Of a stretch of 32,999 bases of DNA, positions 1 to 10,055 are shown piece after piece. The position numbers were made by a program, and so were the translations under genes. The notes below the pieces were generated by a model. That model ran no database searches. It saw only the letters and a list, made by a program, of their open reading frames with translations, and was not told the DNA's origin. Position 1 is the first letter of the stretch, and each line of letters starts with the position of its first letter. This DNA is from Cyanobacteria bacterium UBA2566 (lineage in GTDB: Bacteria > Cyanobacteriota > Cyanobacteriia > Cyanobacteriales > Desertifilaceae), in NCBI GenBank assembly GCA_002340255.1, contig DDLS01000055.1, positions 1 to 32,999 of the forward strand, given 5' to 3'.

Positions 1-118
1 GGGGGATAGGGAGATGGGGGGACACGGAGAATCGGAGATATGGGGATATAGAGACGCGGAGAGACAGGGATAACGTCCTATTGCCTATTCCTCATTGCCT
101 ATTCCCTATTTACCGCTC
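1..118. repeat. STRR-like short repeats at window edge
   Basis: Low-complexity sequence downstream of ddl. Positions 1-70 are purine-rich with loose GGAGA units. Positions 77-106 are built from TTGCCTATTCC units, which are the reverse complement of GGAATAGGCAA. The same heptamer family (AATAGGC/CAATAGG) recurs at 2553-2579 and 11711-11737. Such short tandemly repeated repeats are common between genes in filamentous cyanobacteria. No coding potential is seen. Confidence 0.55.
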
Positions 119-1159
119 TAGAGCAAATTCAATCAACTGATGCACCAATTCTGGGAAGGGAGTGCCCGTATTAGCCCAGAGTTGGGGGTACATGCTGGTG
201 GAGGTAAATCCAGGTAGGGTGTTGATTTCGTTGATTAACACTTCTTGGGTAGACTCGATATAGAAAAAGTCTACTCTAGATAATCCGGAGGCATCTACGG
301 CTTGGAAGGCTTGGATTGCCATATTTTGGATGCGATCGCTCACTTCGGAGGGTAAGTCAGCGGGAATGAGCAAATCGGCTTTTCCGGCAGTATATTTGGT
401 TTCGTAGTCGTAGAAGTCGCTCTCAAAGGTGATTTCACCAATGACGGAGGCTTTAGGATAGTCGTTACCCAGTACGGCACATTCGACTTCTCTAGCGGTA
501 ACTCCTGCTTCAATGATAATCCGGCGGTCATAACTGGCAGCGTTATCTAAGGCGCTTTCGAGTTCTTGGCGCGATCGCACTTTGGCAATACCCACCGAAG
601 ACCCCAAATTTGCCGGTTTCACAAAACAGGGATACCCAATTTCCGCTTCTATCTCATCGCAGAGTTTCGGAAAGACACAAGGATTTGACCAAACTTGAGC
701 GCGAGTCACGGCTTTATATTTAACTTGGGCTAAACCCGCTTGAGCAAACACCATTTTCATGGCAATTTTATCCATACTCACCGCCGATCCGACGATGCCA
801 GAACCCACATAGGGCACTTGCATCAGTTGCAGCAAGCCTTGAATTGAACCATCTTCTCCGTTCGGGCCGTGTAGAATGGGAAACCAAACGTCAATTTCGC
901 TCACTTGGGAAGGAAACTCCCACAAACTTCTTCCTGGTGGGGTATCCGTGGATAAGGGCATACCAGAGTCTAGGACTTGAGTCGCGGTTTCTTGGGCATA
1001 CCAGTAACCATCTTTACGAATATAGAAAGGAATGACTTGGTAGCGATCGCCATTTTCTCCGGTTTGCAGCGCTGTGGCGATCGCCTTTGCCGAAACAATG
1101 GAAACTTCATGCTCCCCGGAACATCCCCCAAACAATAGTCCTATCCGTTTCTGGCTCAT
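110..1159 (-). CDS. ddl: D-alanine--D-alanine ligase
   Basis: Joins two D-alanines using ATP to make the dipeptide that ends the peptidoglycan stem peptide; cytoplasmic. The 349 residues match the usual family length. The N-terminus has the family signature GCSGEHEVSIVSAKAI near residues 12-27, the middle has the ATP-grasp glycine loop GSSVGIAKV near residue 187, and the C-terminus has the Mg/substrate segment EINTLPGFTSTSMYPQ. The ATG start is preceded on the minus strand by GAGAGG about 13 bases upstream. It is monocistronic as far as can be seen: gap1 upstream ends at 1421 and a terminator hairpin lies between them. Identification rests on motifs visible in the translation and is secure; the division into DdlA or DdlB types is not resolved. 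Confidence 0.96.
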   Translation of the reverse strand: MSQKRIGLLFGGCSGEHEVSIVSAKAIATALQTGENGDRYQVIPFYIRKDGYWYAQETATQVLDSGMPLSTDTPPGRSLWEFPSQVSEIDVWFPILHGPNGEDGSIQGLLQLMQVPYVGSGIVGSAVSMDKIAMKMVFAQAGLAQVKYKAVTRAQVWSNPCVFPKLCDEIEAEIGYPCFVKPANLGSSVGIAKVRSRQELESALDNAASYDRRIIIEAGVTAREVECAVLGNDYPKASVIGEITFESDFYDYETKYTAGKADLLIPADLPSEVSDRIQNMAIQAFQAVDASGLSRVDFFYIESTQEVLINEINTLPGFTSTSMYPQLWANTGTPFPELVHQLIEFALER

Positions 1160-1347
1160 AACCCTGGTTTCCTCTCCATATCAATAGCGAAGAGTTCATT
1201 ATAACCTCCGGCTGTAGTGACTCAGGGACTTTCTCTTTCCCATCTGGGGGGTTCTGTCGATATCGTCATTAATTTTCCAGGAAAAGATCCGGCCCACTTT
1301 TCTGGCGTTGAGACTTTTTGGTGCCCTAATGCTGTGGAGTTAGGACA

Positions 1348-1379
1348 GAAAAAAATAGGGTGAGACGCGCTCACCCTAT
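1348..1379 (-). terminator. Rho-independent terminator of gap1
   Basis: Read on the minus strand, a perfect 10-bp stem (ATAGGGTGAG, 1370-1379, with CTCACCCTAT, 1355-1364) with a 5-base loop is followed by seven T residues. It lies 40 bases past the gap1 stop, where an intrinsic terminator is expected. Confidence 0.88.
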
Positions 1380-1420
1380 ACCATACAGCATCAATAGGAA
1401 AAGAGAAGGAAAATCGTGAA

Positions 1421-2440
1421 TTATTCTTTCGCCGCCATGGATAAGATTAAATCTACCATCCGGTTAGAATAACCCCACTCATTGTCATACCAGGAAACAA
1501 TCTTAAAGAAGTTAGCATTTAATTCAATACCTGCACCGGCATCAAAAATACTTGAATGGGGATCGGAGGTGAAGTCCGTCGAAACGACTGGATCGTCTGT
1601 GTATTTCAAAACGCCTTTCATTTCACCTTCGGCAGCTTTCTTCATCGCTTCGCAGATTTCGGCGTAGCTAGTGGCTTTTTCGGTCTTGAAGGTTAAGTCT
1701 ACGACTGAAACATCGGGAGTCGGAACCCGAAATGCCATCCCGGTGAGCTTGCCTTTAAGTTCGGGTAACACCAGGGTAACCGCTTTAGCCGCTCCAGTAG
1801 AAGCAGGGATAATATTTTGGGTGGCACTGCGTCCGCCGCGTAAATCTTTACGACTCGGACCGTCAACGGTGGGTTGAGTCGCAGTCATAGCGTGAACGGT
1901 AGTCATTAGGCCCTCTGCCAAGCCAAAGTTATCATTAATGACTTTAGCAACGGGAGCTAGACAGTTGGTGGTACAACTGGCGTTAGAAACGACCGTATGT
2001 TTCGAGGGATCGTAAGTTTGATGATTTACACCAACTAATAGGGTGGGGACTTTGTCGGGGTCTTTTTCCTTAGTGGGTGCAGAAATAACCACTCGTTTCG
2101 CGCCTGCTTGCAGGTGGGCAGAAGCTTTTTCATAATCGGTAAATAATCCAGTAGCTTCAACCACGAACTGCACACCGATATCGCCCCAAGGCAGTTCAGC
2201 CGGGTTTCTGACCGAATAACAAGGGATCTCTTTCCCATTGACCACGATCGCCCCTTCTTTGGCTTCGACTGTTCCCTTAAATGGCCCATGGGTGGAATCG
2301 TATTTGAGTAAGTAGGCAATACTTTCTGGAGGAACCAGGTCATTAATGCCACACACTTCAATTTCTGGATGGGCAACTGCCACCCGAAATACTAGCCGCC
2401 CAATACGACCAAATCCATTAATACCAACTTTCACTGTCAT
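1421..2440 (-). CDS. gap1: Glyceraldehyde-3-phosphate dehydrogenase, Gap1 type
   Basis: Oxidises glyceraldehyde-3-phosphate to 1,3-bisphosphoglycerate in glycolysis; cytoplasmic tetramer. The 339 residues show the Rossmann motif NGFGRIGR at 8-15, the catalytic centre SNASCTTNC with the active Cys near residue 155, and the C-terminal WYDNEWGYSNR. The text around residues 33-52 (INDLVPPESIAYLLKYDSTHG) and the C-terminus resemble the cyanobacterial glycolytic Gap1 rather than the photosynthetic Gap2, which begins TRVAINGFGRIGRNFLRC. Assignment to Gap1 is from memory of these families. AGGAG at 2451-2455 lies 10 bases before the ATG. pckA lies upstream on the same strand, but the 174-base gap suggests separate transcription. 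Confidence 0.95.
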   Translation of the reverse strand: MTVKVGINGFGRIGRLVFRVAVAHPEIEVCGINDLVPPESIAYLLKYDSTHGPFKGTVEAKEGAIVVNGKEIPCYSVRNPAELPWGDIGVQFVVEATGLFTDYEKASAHLQAGAKRVVISAPTKEKDPDKVPTLLVGVNHQTYDPSKHTVVSNASCTTNCLAPVAKVINDNFGLAEGLMTTVHAMTATQPTVDGPSRKDLRGGRSATQNIIPASTGAAKAVTLVLPELKGKLTGMAFRVPTPDVSVVDLTFKTEKATSYAEICEAMKKAAEGEMKGVLKYTDDPVVSTDFTSDPHSSIFDAGAGIELNANFFKIVSWYDNEWGYSNRMVDLILSMAAKE

Positions 2441-2614
2441 ATTGACATGACTCCTGTAATCGAAATCGATAGGAAAACAACATTCCGCGATCTACTTTGG
2501 CACTTCCTCTTCTGAACCTGGGCTATGGCAAGAATGTTTTAAGCATTGATTCGGGAATAGGGAATAGGCAAGAGGCAATCTTCCCCATCTCCCTATCCCA
2601 TCAGATCCTAGATT
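2441..2614. other. gap1-pckA intergenic region with STRR remnant
   Basis: Contains the gap1 ribosome binding site (CTCCT on the plus strand, 2451-2455) and a run of AATAGG-type units at 2553-2579, related to the repeats at 1-118 and 11711. No terminator for pckA could be picked out with confidence. Confidence 0.4.
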
Positions 2615-4270
2615 CTAATCAAGCTTCGGCCCGGCTGCGATAATTTCGGGTTCAGCAGTCTTAAAGCGTTTGAAGTTCTCAATAAACTTCTCGGCTAACT
2701 GGGTTGCTTGGCGATCGTAAGCTTTTGGATCGCTCCAGGTATTTTTCGGGTTGAGAATCTTCGGATCGACATTAGGAACGCTCTCCGGAATCAAAATCTT
2801 GAAGATTGGGTGAGGATAGAAGTTTACCTCTTTAAGATTTCCATTCAACGCCGCCCAAACCATATAGCGAGTATCTTGAATATCAAAGCGGTTACCCACA
2901 CCATAGGGGCCGCCTGTCCATCCAGTATTAATCAAATAAACTGAGGTAGTGTCCTTGTGTTCTTCAAGGCGTTTGGCCAGCATTTCTCCATAAACCGTAG
3001 CTGACAGAGGTAGGAATGGTTTACCGAAACAAGCAGAGAATGTGGCTTCCGGTTCAGTTACACCGCGTTCCGTTCCTGCCAGTTTGCTGGTATAGCCAGA
3101 CATAAAGTGATAAATCGCTTGCTCAGTGGTGAGTTTAGAAATTGGAGGTAGCACTCCAAACGCATCCGCAGTCAAGAAGATAACCGCATTAGGATGACCG
3201 CCAATACCCGGAATTTCCGAGTTAGGAATATAGTCAATAGGATAAGCGACACGAGTATTTTGGGTTAAGCGGTCATCGTCATAGTCTGGGACACGAGTTT
3301 CTTCATCAAGAATGACATTTTCTAGGAGCGCACCATAGCGGATGGCATTCCAAATTTCTGGTTCTTTTTCTCGTGACAGGCGAATGGTTTTGGCGTAGCA
3401 TCCTCCCTCGAAGTTGAAAATGCCATCAGAAGACCATCCATGTTCATCATCTCCGATCAGGCGACGGCTGGTGTCGGCTGAAAGGGTGGTTTTTCCCGTT
3501 CCGGAAAGACCAAAAAACAGAGCAGTGTTTCCTTCATCATCCATGTTGGCGCTACAGTGCATCGGCAGCACATCGCGCTTGGTCATGTAGTAGTTCATGA
3601 AGGAGAAGGCCGATTTTTTCATTTCGCCAGAGTAAAACGAACCCCCTACAAGGATTAGTTTTTTCGCGAAGCTAACAACGATAAAAGCTTCACTATTAAT
3701 ACCGTCAATACCTGGATCGCCTTGTAAACCAGGAACAGCAATAATCGTGAAGTCGGCGTGATGACTTTCTAGTTCTTGAGCGGTGGGCCGGATGAACATC
3801 TGATGCACGAACATATTTTGGTAGGCTAGTTCGTTGATGATTCTCACGCTCATCCGGTAATTGGGATCTGAGCCAATATAACCGTCGAAGATGTAGAGGT
3901 CTTTGCCTTGAATGTAAGCGAGAACCCGTCTGTGGAGAAGGTCAAATTTTTCGGGAGATAAACCAACGTTGACCTTGTTCCAGTGAACTTCATCGTGAAT
4001 GAAGGGTTCATCGACGATAAAGCGGTCATTGGGCGATCGCCCCGTATACTTGCCTGTTTCTACACAGAATGCACCATTGGCAGCCAAAACCCCTTCTTTT
4101 CGGGCTAGGGCATGTTCCAATAGTTTGGGAACTGCTAGATTTCGATACACCTGTTGGATATTACGAAAACCGAGTTCGTCGAGTCCGTAGTAGGGAGGAC
4201 GTAGATGGGGCGCTCTGCTATTGGTTTCGGATGGGGTAGTGGCGATCGGTTTAATCGGAGTTTGAACCAT
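2615..4270 (-). CDS. pckA: Phosphoenolpyruvate carboxykinase (ATP)
   Basis: Interconverts oxaloacetate plus ATP and phosphoenolpyruvate plus CO2, the first step of gluconeogenesis. The 551 residues are close to the 540 of the E. coli enzyme. The kinase-1a P-loop GLSGTGKTTLSAD lies near residues 252-264, followed by LIGDDEHGW (kinase-2 metal site) and TGRSPNDRF near residue 75. The first 25 residues are Pro/Thr-rich and look like a non-conserved extension. AAGGAGAT lies about 8 bases before the ATG, which supports the start. It stands next to gap1, with pyk 6 kb away, so enzymes of opposite flux direction at the PEP node are close neighbours. No regulatory site was recognised in the long upstream region. 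Confidence 0.97.
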   Translation of the reverse strand: MVQTPIKPIATTPSETNSRAPHLRPPYYGLDELGFRNIQQVYRNLAVPKLLEHALARKEGVLAANGAFCVETGKYTGRSPNDRFIVDEPFIHDEVHWNKVNVGLSPEKFDLLHRRVLAYIQGKDLYIFDGYIGSDPNYRMSVRIINELAYQNMFVHQMFIRPTAQELESHHADFTIIAVPGLQGDPGIDGINSEAFIVVSFAKKLILVGGSFYSGEMKKSAFSFMNYYMTKRDVLPMHCSANMDDEGNTALFFGLSGTGKTTLSADTSRRLIGDDEHGWSSDGIFNFEGGCYAKTIRLSREKEPEIWNAIRYGALLENVILDEETRVPDYDDDRLTQNTRVAYPIDYIPNSEIPGIGGHPNAVIFLTADAFGVLPPISKLTTEQAIYHFMSGYTSKLAGTERGVTEPEATFSACFGKPFLPLSATVYGEMLAKRLEEHKDTTSVYLINTGWTGGPYGVGNRFDIQDTRYMVWAALNGNLKEVNFYPHPIFKILIPESVPNVDPKILNPKNTWSDPKAYDRQATQLAEKFIENFKRFKTAEPEIIAAGPKLD

Positions 4271-5010
4271 AATCTAATCTCCTTAAATTCATATGACGTT
4301 ACTTCTTTGTAAATCTTTGTGAATCCTTGCTTGATTCCTTCGATTTAGAAGATTCGACCTTTACTCTACCGTCAATCTTCAAGAATATTACATCCGCTTC
4401 CAATAAAAAATATGTCGAAAATTTACCGTTTTTATAGTTTGTTAAACTCATACTAAGAGAATAGTTTCTTAAGTCATAAAAGCCTAACAAAAATTCTGTC
4501 AAAGTCCGCTATTTTAATTTCTTGTCACCTATAGTACAGCCTGCTGCGATCTCGATAATAACAAAATTTTACTTCGATTCCCTTACTGAAAGTCCCGTAA
4601 CTAATGATCCCCTCGATCCAAATCCATAAGACCACTTCAGCCTCTTCATTAATTCTAAATCTTAAGAAAAACAAAAGTCAAGAACAACCCAAAAAACAAC
4701 TCAAACTTACTTAATCAAACGCAACAAGCATTTATCCCTTAAACCATCAATCTTTGATTATCTACCCTCTACCATCCATTAGATCAATTTAAAATCAAAA
4801 GTTAGAAACTGAAAATTAGGGCAATAGTCTATCCCTGCATCCCCATCCCCTCATTAACCCATTCCCCTACTCACCACTTCCTCCTCCTTCCATTCCCCCC
4901 ATCCTCAAGCTATGATCGGAACAAACTCACGGGATTGACAAGAAAGATCAAAACCATGGGTAAGCTTTGCTATAGTTGGTTCTGTATAAGAGGTATGGGG
5001 TGAGGACAAC
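4271..5010. other. 740-bp intergenic region, divergent promoters
   Basis: Separates pckA (minus) from the giant SBBP/RTX gene (plus). It is AT-rich up to about 4800, then a C/T-rich stretch (4830-4905) follows. Open frames here are short and unlike any known protein. An extended -10 (TGCTATAGT, 4968-4976) precedes the plus-strand gene. A TTGACA at 4935-4940 is too far upstream (30 bases) to be its -35. I see no RNA gene here. Confidence 0.5.
4968..4976 (+). promoter_or_regulatory. Extended -10 promoter of the SBBP/RTX gene
   Basis: TGC followed by TATAGT matches an extended -10 element and lies about 35 bases before the ATG at 5011, giving a short leader. GAGG at 5002-5005 is the likely ribosome binding site. 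No good -35 is present at the standard distance. Seen in sequence only. Confidence 0.4.
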
Positions 5011-8000
5011 ATGGGAATTAATAGTCAACTGCCATCAAACATTCCACAAACAGCACAAGACGACGTACTCCTAGCTTCACAAGCGCTTAACGCGCCTGTT
5101 TCTCCCGAAGCTAGGGCAGAGTTCACCAGTCAACGGCCCCTGAGCTTCATCCAGAATGATGGACAGGTGGATGACTCCGTATCCTTCCATGTCCGGGATG
5201 GAGACGTGGGTGAAGTTTTCTTTACTCAAGAAGAAATCGTTGTCGCCAACGGTGATGATGTCATTCGGGCTAACTTTGTTGGCTCCAACCCCAATGCCGA
5301 GATTAGGGGATGGCAGCAACTTCCTGGTATTGCCAACTTCTTTATTGGTAACGACCCCTCCAAATGGCGCACCAACATCGCAACTTTCGAGGGGGTATGG
5401 TATGAAGAAGTCTATGCAGGCGTTGACGTTAAATATTCTGGTGAAAGCGGACAAGTTAAACGGGATATCTACGTTGCCCCCAGTGTAAGCGTTGACACGG
5501 TTGTAATTGAATACGAGAACGTCAATGATATTGAAATTCGCGAAGATGGCTCCCTTGCTCTGATTACCGACACCGGAGAACTAACTGAGAAATCCCCCAT
5601 CGCCTATCAAATTATTGACGGTCAGCAAATTGATGTCGATGTTGCCTACAAACTTCTCGGCGATAATCAAGTTGGCTTTGAAGTCGGCAGCTATGACTCC
5701 AACCATGAATTAGTCCTTGACCCCATCCTGGAATACTCCAACTACTTGGGCGGAAGTTCAGTCGTTTCACTAGAGGTCCAACCCTTCAATGATTTCCGGT
5801 TAGAAACCCGAACCACAACCCAGACTATTCCAGGGGTTCCTCCCAATCCCCCTAGTACCATTACCAACACAGAAATCGCTACAGTAACCTTCCAGAATGG
5901 AACCTATGTTGCTAATGCTACGAATGTTACGGCTCCTGTACCTGCGGAAGATGCGGGCTATGCTATTACTGTAGACCAGTTTGGAGCGGCTTACGTTACC
6001 GGGGAAACCTTCTCCGTTAACTTTCCTAGAAAGCCACCTGAAGACGTACTAGACCCTTTCACTCGCCCTCTACCTGATCCGAGTGCCGGTAATGATGTTC
6101 GAGAAGCCTTTATCTCCAAAATTAATAGTGATGGCAGCTTAGTGTACTCTACCTATATCGGAGGAGCAGACAAAGACCGGGCAAATGATATTGCTGTAGA
6201 TCAGGCAGGGAATGCCTATATTGTTGGTGAAACGGAATCTTCAGACTTTCCATCACAACAAGGGCGTACTACAACACCCTTCCAAGCCTTTGCTGGCGGT
6301 TCCCAGGATGCTTTTATCCTCAAGCTCAACCCTACTGGAACCCAGATTGACTATGCTTCTTATCTCGGCGGTAGTGGTTTTGAGCGAGGATCTAGCATTG
6401 TTGTAGATCCTAATGGAGCAGCCTATGTTACCGGACAAACCACATCAACTGGACTGGGAACCGCTGGAGTGTTCCAACAAAATACTAATGCCACTAATGG
6501 TAGTGATGCCTTTATTGCTAAGGTGAATGCGACAGGGACTCAGTTAGTTTACTTTACCTATGTGGGGGGTCCTGGATTTGAAGAAGGCATTGGCATTGAT
6601 ATTGACAGTACAGGTAATGCCTATATTTCGGGAACCACCCAATCTTCAGGTTTAGCGACCTCCGGAGCTTATCAAACGAACTTAGTTGGCTCTAGTGATG
6701 TATTTGTCTCTAAAATTAACGCCAATGCCACCCAACAAGTCTATTTCTCCTACCTTGGTGGGGGTGGTGGAGATGTTGCCGGTGGTATTGTGGTTGACGA
6801 TGCAGGTGCCGCCTATCTGACAGGTATTACTCCCTCCCCTGACTTCCCTACGGGCCGGAATCTCCAGTCGGGACAAATTCGCAACTTTGCCCAACCCACG
6901 TTCCAATCTAACTATCAAGGAGGGCAGTTTGATTCCTTTGTCACTAAGTTTAACCCTGATGGCACATCCTTAGCCTACTCTACATTCTTAGGCGGCAGTG
7001 GTAATGAAGGGGTTGCTTTCTTACCGCTAACTGCGTCGAGTATTGGTGTAGACGAGGCAGGACAAGCTTATGTTGTGGGGACAACCACGTCCAGAGAAAA
7101 CAGTGCGAATCCTTTCCCCATTAGAAATGCAGAACAGGCAAATTTTGCTGGCGGTCGAACAGATGCTTTCTTAACCAAACTCAATCGGGATGCCTCTGGG
7201 GTAATTTACTCTTCATTTTATGGAGGAGATGGAGATGATTATGGCTATGGAATTGCAGTAGATTCAGCAGGTGCTGCTTATACCACTGGACAGACGGTTT
7301 CGAGTAACCTCAATAATAACCGTAATCCCCAGTTGCCGCCTCCTGGGACATTTGAAGTCTTAACCCCTGGATATCAAACGAGCGATCCCAGTCCAGCACG
7401 GAGTATTGACTTTTTTGCTAATAATGTACCTGGGTCGAGAACTCGAATTGGCACTCTAAATGTAGCGAATGAACCCGATGCGTTTGTTACGAAATTCTCC
7501 TTTGAAGGGGTAATTGTTACTGAATTTGGAGGCAGTGTAGACCTGGCAGAAGGTGGAGTAACTGATTTTATTAGCCTAGAACTAGCCACCCCCCCCACTG
7601 CTCCTGTTACGATTCTCCTTACTCCTGATAACGAATCTACCATTTCCCCCAATACAGTCACGTTCACGCCACAAAACTGGAATCGTCCCCAAGCTGTACA
7701 AGTGATTGCTGTTAATGATGGGGATGTAGAAGGAGCGCACCAGAGTACCATTAGTTTCCAAACCTTTAGCGCAGATTCCAACTATAACAATATCTTCGTT
7801 CCCTCAGTGACAGCCAATGTTACCGATAACGACACCCGAGTGTTTGTCGAGGAAAACCAGCAACCGGATGGTACAAGGGGTTTACTCGTGTCTGAAAATG
7901 GAGATACTAATACCTACACTATCCGATTGGCTCAACAACCGGCTCCGAATACGACAGTGGAAGTAGTTTCCTCCCCAGATTCCCAACTCACGGTTGGTGC

Positions 8001-10026
8001 AAATGGCAATGCTTTAGGAAATACCCCCTTTACTCTAACCTTTAGTCCCACTGACCCTCGTAACCTCTGGAGTAATCCTCAAACCGTAACTGTGGGGGCA
8101 GTTGATGACCTGATTCAAGAAGGGAACCATACGGGAGAATTGCAACTCTCGGTGACTAGCCAAGATGGACAGTTTAACAACACTAACGCCATCCTGGTGA
8201 ACGATACCCCCCTCACCCAAGAGCAAAATCAGCGCAGTACTCTCACTGCCAATATCTTAGATAACGACCAACCAGATATCTTTTTAACAGTTCCCAGTGG
8301 AGAGCTAACGACCAGTGAAGATGGTACAGGGTTTAATCTCTCTGCCCGATTAGGCAGTATTCCTACCAGCGATGTAGTTGTCCCGATTACAATTAGCGAT
8401 GCTACAGAAGGGAGGGCAGTTCCTGCCAGTCTGACATTTACCTCACAAAATGCCACTCAACTACAAACTGTACAAATTCTTGGGGTTCCTGATGCAATCA
8501 TCGATGGAAACCAACCCTATGTGGTAACTGTTGCGCCAGCTCAAAGTGCTGATCCTAACTATAACGGACGGCAAGCAGCAACCAATGAATTTAATGTTCT
8601 TAACCTGGATATTGACACCTTTGGAGTCAATGTAACTCCAGTTACGGGTCTGAGGACATCTGAAGAGGCAACAACAGCTACTTTTGAAGTGGTGCTCTCT
8701 AGTAGTGAAGCGCCTCGGGCCAATGTACAGATTGACTTTAGAACCTCTGACACAGGAGAAGGATTAATTTCTACGGATGGGCAAACCTTTACTGAAAATG
8801 CTTCTCTGGTTTTTAATGCCCAAAACTTTAATGTTCGTCAAACGGTAACAGTTCGAGGGGTTCCCGATGGGGTGGTCGATGGCAATCAAGCCTATACGAT
8901 TTTGAGTACGCCTACGGTTAGTACGGATCAACGGTTTAATAATGTCCCCGTACAAAATGTGGCGGTGATTAATAATGATATTGATCGAGTTGGCTTGAAC
9001 TTTAATCCTAGGAGTGGCTCAACTACAGTCAGTGAAGATGGCACATCGATTCAATATACCGCTTCTTTACAAAGTCGGCCGAGTGCCAATGTGGTGATTA
9101 CCGTTCAACCGGATGTACAAAGTTTGGTAACACCTCAAGTCCTGACGTTTACGCCAGAGAACTACGATGAGGTGCAAACGGTTACTATTACTGGCTTTGA
9201 CGATCGCATTGTGGAAGGAACCCACAGCAGTACGATTAACTTCTCCATTGAGTCTGGCGATTCGGATTATGGTGATTTAACCCTTGACCCGGTAACGGTG
9301 ACTGTTCTGGATAATGATACCAATCGCCCTGGTTTGACTCCTTCTCCAACTCCTGCACCTTCTCCCTCTCCCGGTTTCCCCAGTTTCCCCGCCTTCCCCA
9401 GTTTCCCAACTTTCCCAGGCTTCCCCTCACCCACTCCTGCACCGGCTCCTGCACCGGCTCCGAGTCCCGCGCCTTCTCCCTTACCAGGAACAGGAAGGGC
9501 AACCCCCGGTAATGACTTTATCGATATGGGTGCGTTAAATATCCGCAGTATTTCTGCCCTACAAGGCAATGATATTGTGATTGGTAGTCCTGGCAATGAT
9601 TTCATTAACGGTAACCAGGGTAATGATTCCCTCTTGGGTTCAGCCGGGAATGATTTCCTCTTTGGTGGTCAAGATAATGACACCCTGCGTGGCAGTACCG
9701 GTAATGATAACCTGAATGGAGATTTCGGAAATGATTACCTGGAAGGAGGAGCCGGTAGAGACTTGCTCAGTGGCGGTGCTGGTAATGATGTGTTTGTTTT
9801 ACCGACCAGTGGTGCAGTAACTACAGTCTTCCAAGCTGACCGAGTTCGAGAGTTCGGTAATGGATTTGACCTGATTGGATTAACCGATGGGCTGAATCAA
9901 GGGAATATCCAATTGTTGCAGACGGGATCGGATACGGCAATTCTGTTTAATGGGTTATATCTGGGTGTTGTGGAACGCACGACTCCGGGTCAGTTAAACA
10001 ATCGGTTTATTCCGGTTTCGTTGTAA
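5011..10026 (+). CDS. Giant secreted protein: SBBP propeller, Calx-beta-like modules, RTX tail
   Basis: A 1671-residue modular protein. Residues about 25-240 resemble the DUF7948 domain that usually precedes SBBP repeats. Residues about 243-830 hold many SBBP (beta-propeller) repeats of the form LGGSG...AY(V/I)TG.T.S. Residues about 833-1437 hold five Calx-beta-like modules, each ending in DND/DID-type turns (VTDND, ILDND, VLDND). Residues about 1440-1495 are a Pro/Ser/Ala linker with repeated PSFP and PAPAP. Residues about 1500-1597 are RTX nonapeptides (GGAGND-type) that bind calcium. There is no N-terminal signal peptide, and the RTX tail suggests type I secretion through a C-terminal signal. 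Likely a cell-surface or matrix adhesin; the exact role is unknown. No ABC exporter is in the window. Start supported by GAGG five bases upstream. Confidence 0.85.
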   Translation: MGINSQLPSNIPQTAQDDVLLASQALNAPVSPEARAEFTSQRPLSFIQNDGQVDDSVSFHVRDGDVGEVFFTQEEIVVANGDDVIRANFVGSNPNAEIRGWQQLPGIANFFIGNDPSKWRTNIATFEGVWYEEVYAGVDVKYSGESGQVKRDIYVAPSVSVDTVVIEYENVNDIEIREDGSLALITDTGELTEKSPIAYQIIDGQQIDVDVAYKLLGDNQVGFEVGSYDSNHELVLDPILEYSNYLGGSSVVSLEVQPFNDFRLETRTTTQTIPGVPPNPPSTITNTEIATVTFQNGTYVANATNVTAPVPAEDAGYAITVDQFGAAYVTGETFSVNFPRKPPEDVLDPFTRPLPDPSAGNDVREAFISKINSDGSLVYSTYIGGADKDRANDIAVDQAGNAYIVGETESSDFPSQQGRTTTPFQAFAGGSQDAFILKLNPTGTQIDYASYLGGSGFERGSSIVVDPNGAAYVTGQTTSTGLGTAGVFQQNTNATNGSDAFIAKVNATGTQLVYFTYVGGPGFEEGIGIDIDSTGNAYISGTTQSSGLATSGAYQTNLVGSSDVFVSKINANATQQVYFSYLGGGGGDVAGGIVVDDAGAAYLTGITPSPDFPTGRNLQSGQIRNFAQPTFQSNYQGGQFDSFVTKFNPDGTSLAYSTFLGGSGNEGVAFLPLTASSIGVDEAGQAYVVGTTTSRENSANPFPIRNAEQANFAGGRTDAFLTKLNRDASGVIYSSFYGGDGDDYGYGIAVDSAGAAYTTGQTVSSNLNNNRNPQLPPPGTFEVLTPGYQTSDPSPARSIDFFANNVPGSRTRIGTLNVANEPDAFVTKFSFEGVIVTEFGGSVDLAEGGVTDFISLELATPPTAPVTILLTPDNESTISPNTVTFTPQNWNRPQAVQVIAVNDGDVEGAHQSTISFQTFSADSNYNNIFVPSVTANVTDNDTRVFVEENQQPDGTRGLLVSENGDTNTYTIRLAQQPAPNTTVEVVSSPDSQLTVGANGNALGNTPFTLTFSPTDPRNLWSNPQTVTVGAVDDLIQEGNHTGELQLSVTSQDGQFNNTNAILVNDTPLTQEQNQRSTLTANILDNDQPDIFLTVPSGELTTSEDGTGFNLSARLGSIPTSDVVVPITISDATEGRAVPASLTFTSQNATQLQTVQILGVPDAIIDGNQPYVVTVAPAQSADPNYNGRQAATNEFNVLNLDIDTFGVNVTPVTGLRTSEEATTATFEVVLSSSEAPRANVQIDFRTSDTGEGLISTDGQTFTENASLVFNAQNFNVRQTVTVRGVPDGVVDGNQAYTILSTPTVSTDQRFNNVPVQNVAVINNDIDRVGLNFNPRSGSTTVSEDGTSIQYTASLQSRPSANVVITVQPDVQSLVTPQVLTFTPENYDEVQTVTITGFDDRIVEGTHSSTINFSIESGDSDYGDLTLDPVTVTVLDNDTNRPGLTPSPTPAPSPSPGFPSFPAFPSFPTFPGFPSPTPAPAPAPAPSPAPSPLPGTGRATPGNDFIDMGALNIRSISALQGNDIVIGSPGNDFINGNQGNDSLLGSAGNDFLFGGQDNDTLRGSTGNDNLNGDFGNDYLEGGAGRDLLSGGAGNDVFVLPTSGAVTTVFQADRVREFGNGFDLIGLTDGLNQGNIQLLQTGSDTAILFNGLYLGVVERTTPGQLNNRFIPVSL

Positions 10027-10055
10027 GGGTTAAGTCTTCTTCTCCCCAAACCCCT

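Noticed and set aside
4299..4502. A 67-residue minus-strand open frame upstream of pckA
   Set aside because: AT-rich, low-complexity translation with no ribosome binding site and no resemblance to any family; better read as the pckA leader and promoter region.
4935..4940. TTGACA as the -35 of the giant RTX gene
   Set aside because: The only good -10 (TATAGT) is 30 bases away, too far for a sigma70 promoter.
9236..9605. Minus-strand open frames of 88 and 112 residues
   Set aside because: Shadows of the Pro-rich and RTX coding region; their Gly/Lys/Glu repeats only mirror the repeats on the plus strand.
9500..9800. Regular short repeats that could suggest a CRISPR array or satellite DNA
   Set aside because: They are the degenerate coding repeats of RTX nonapeptides; there are no identical repeats with unique spacers. 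The same holds for 20900-21650.
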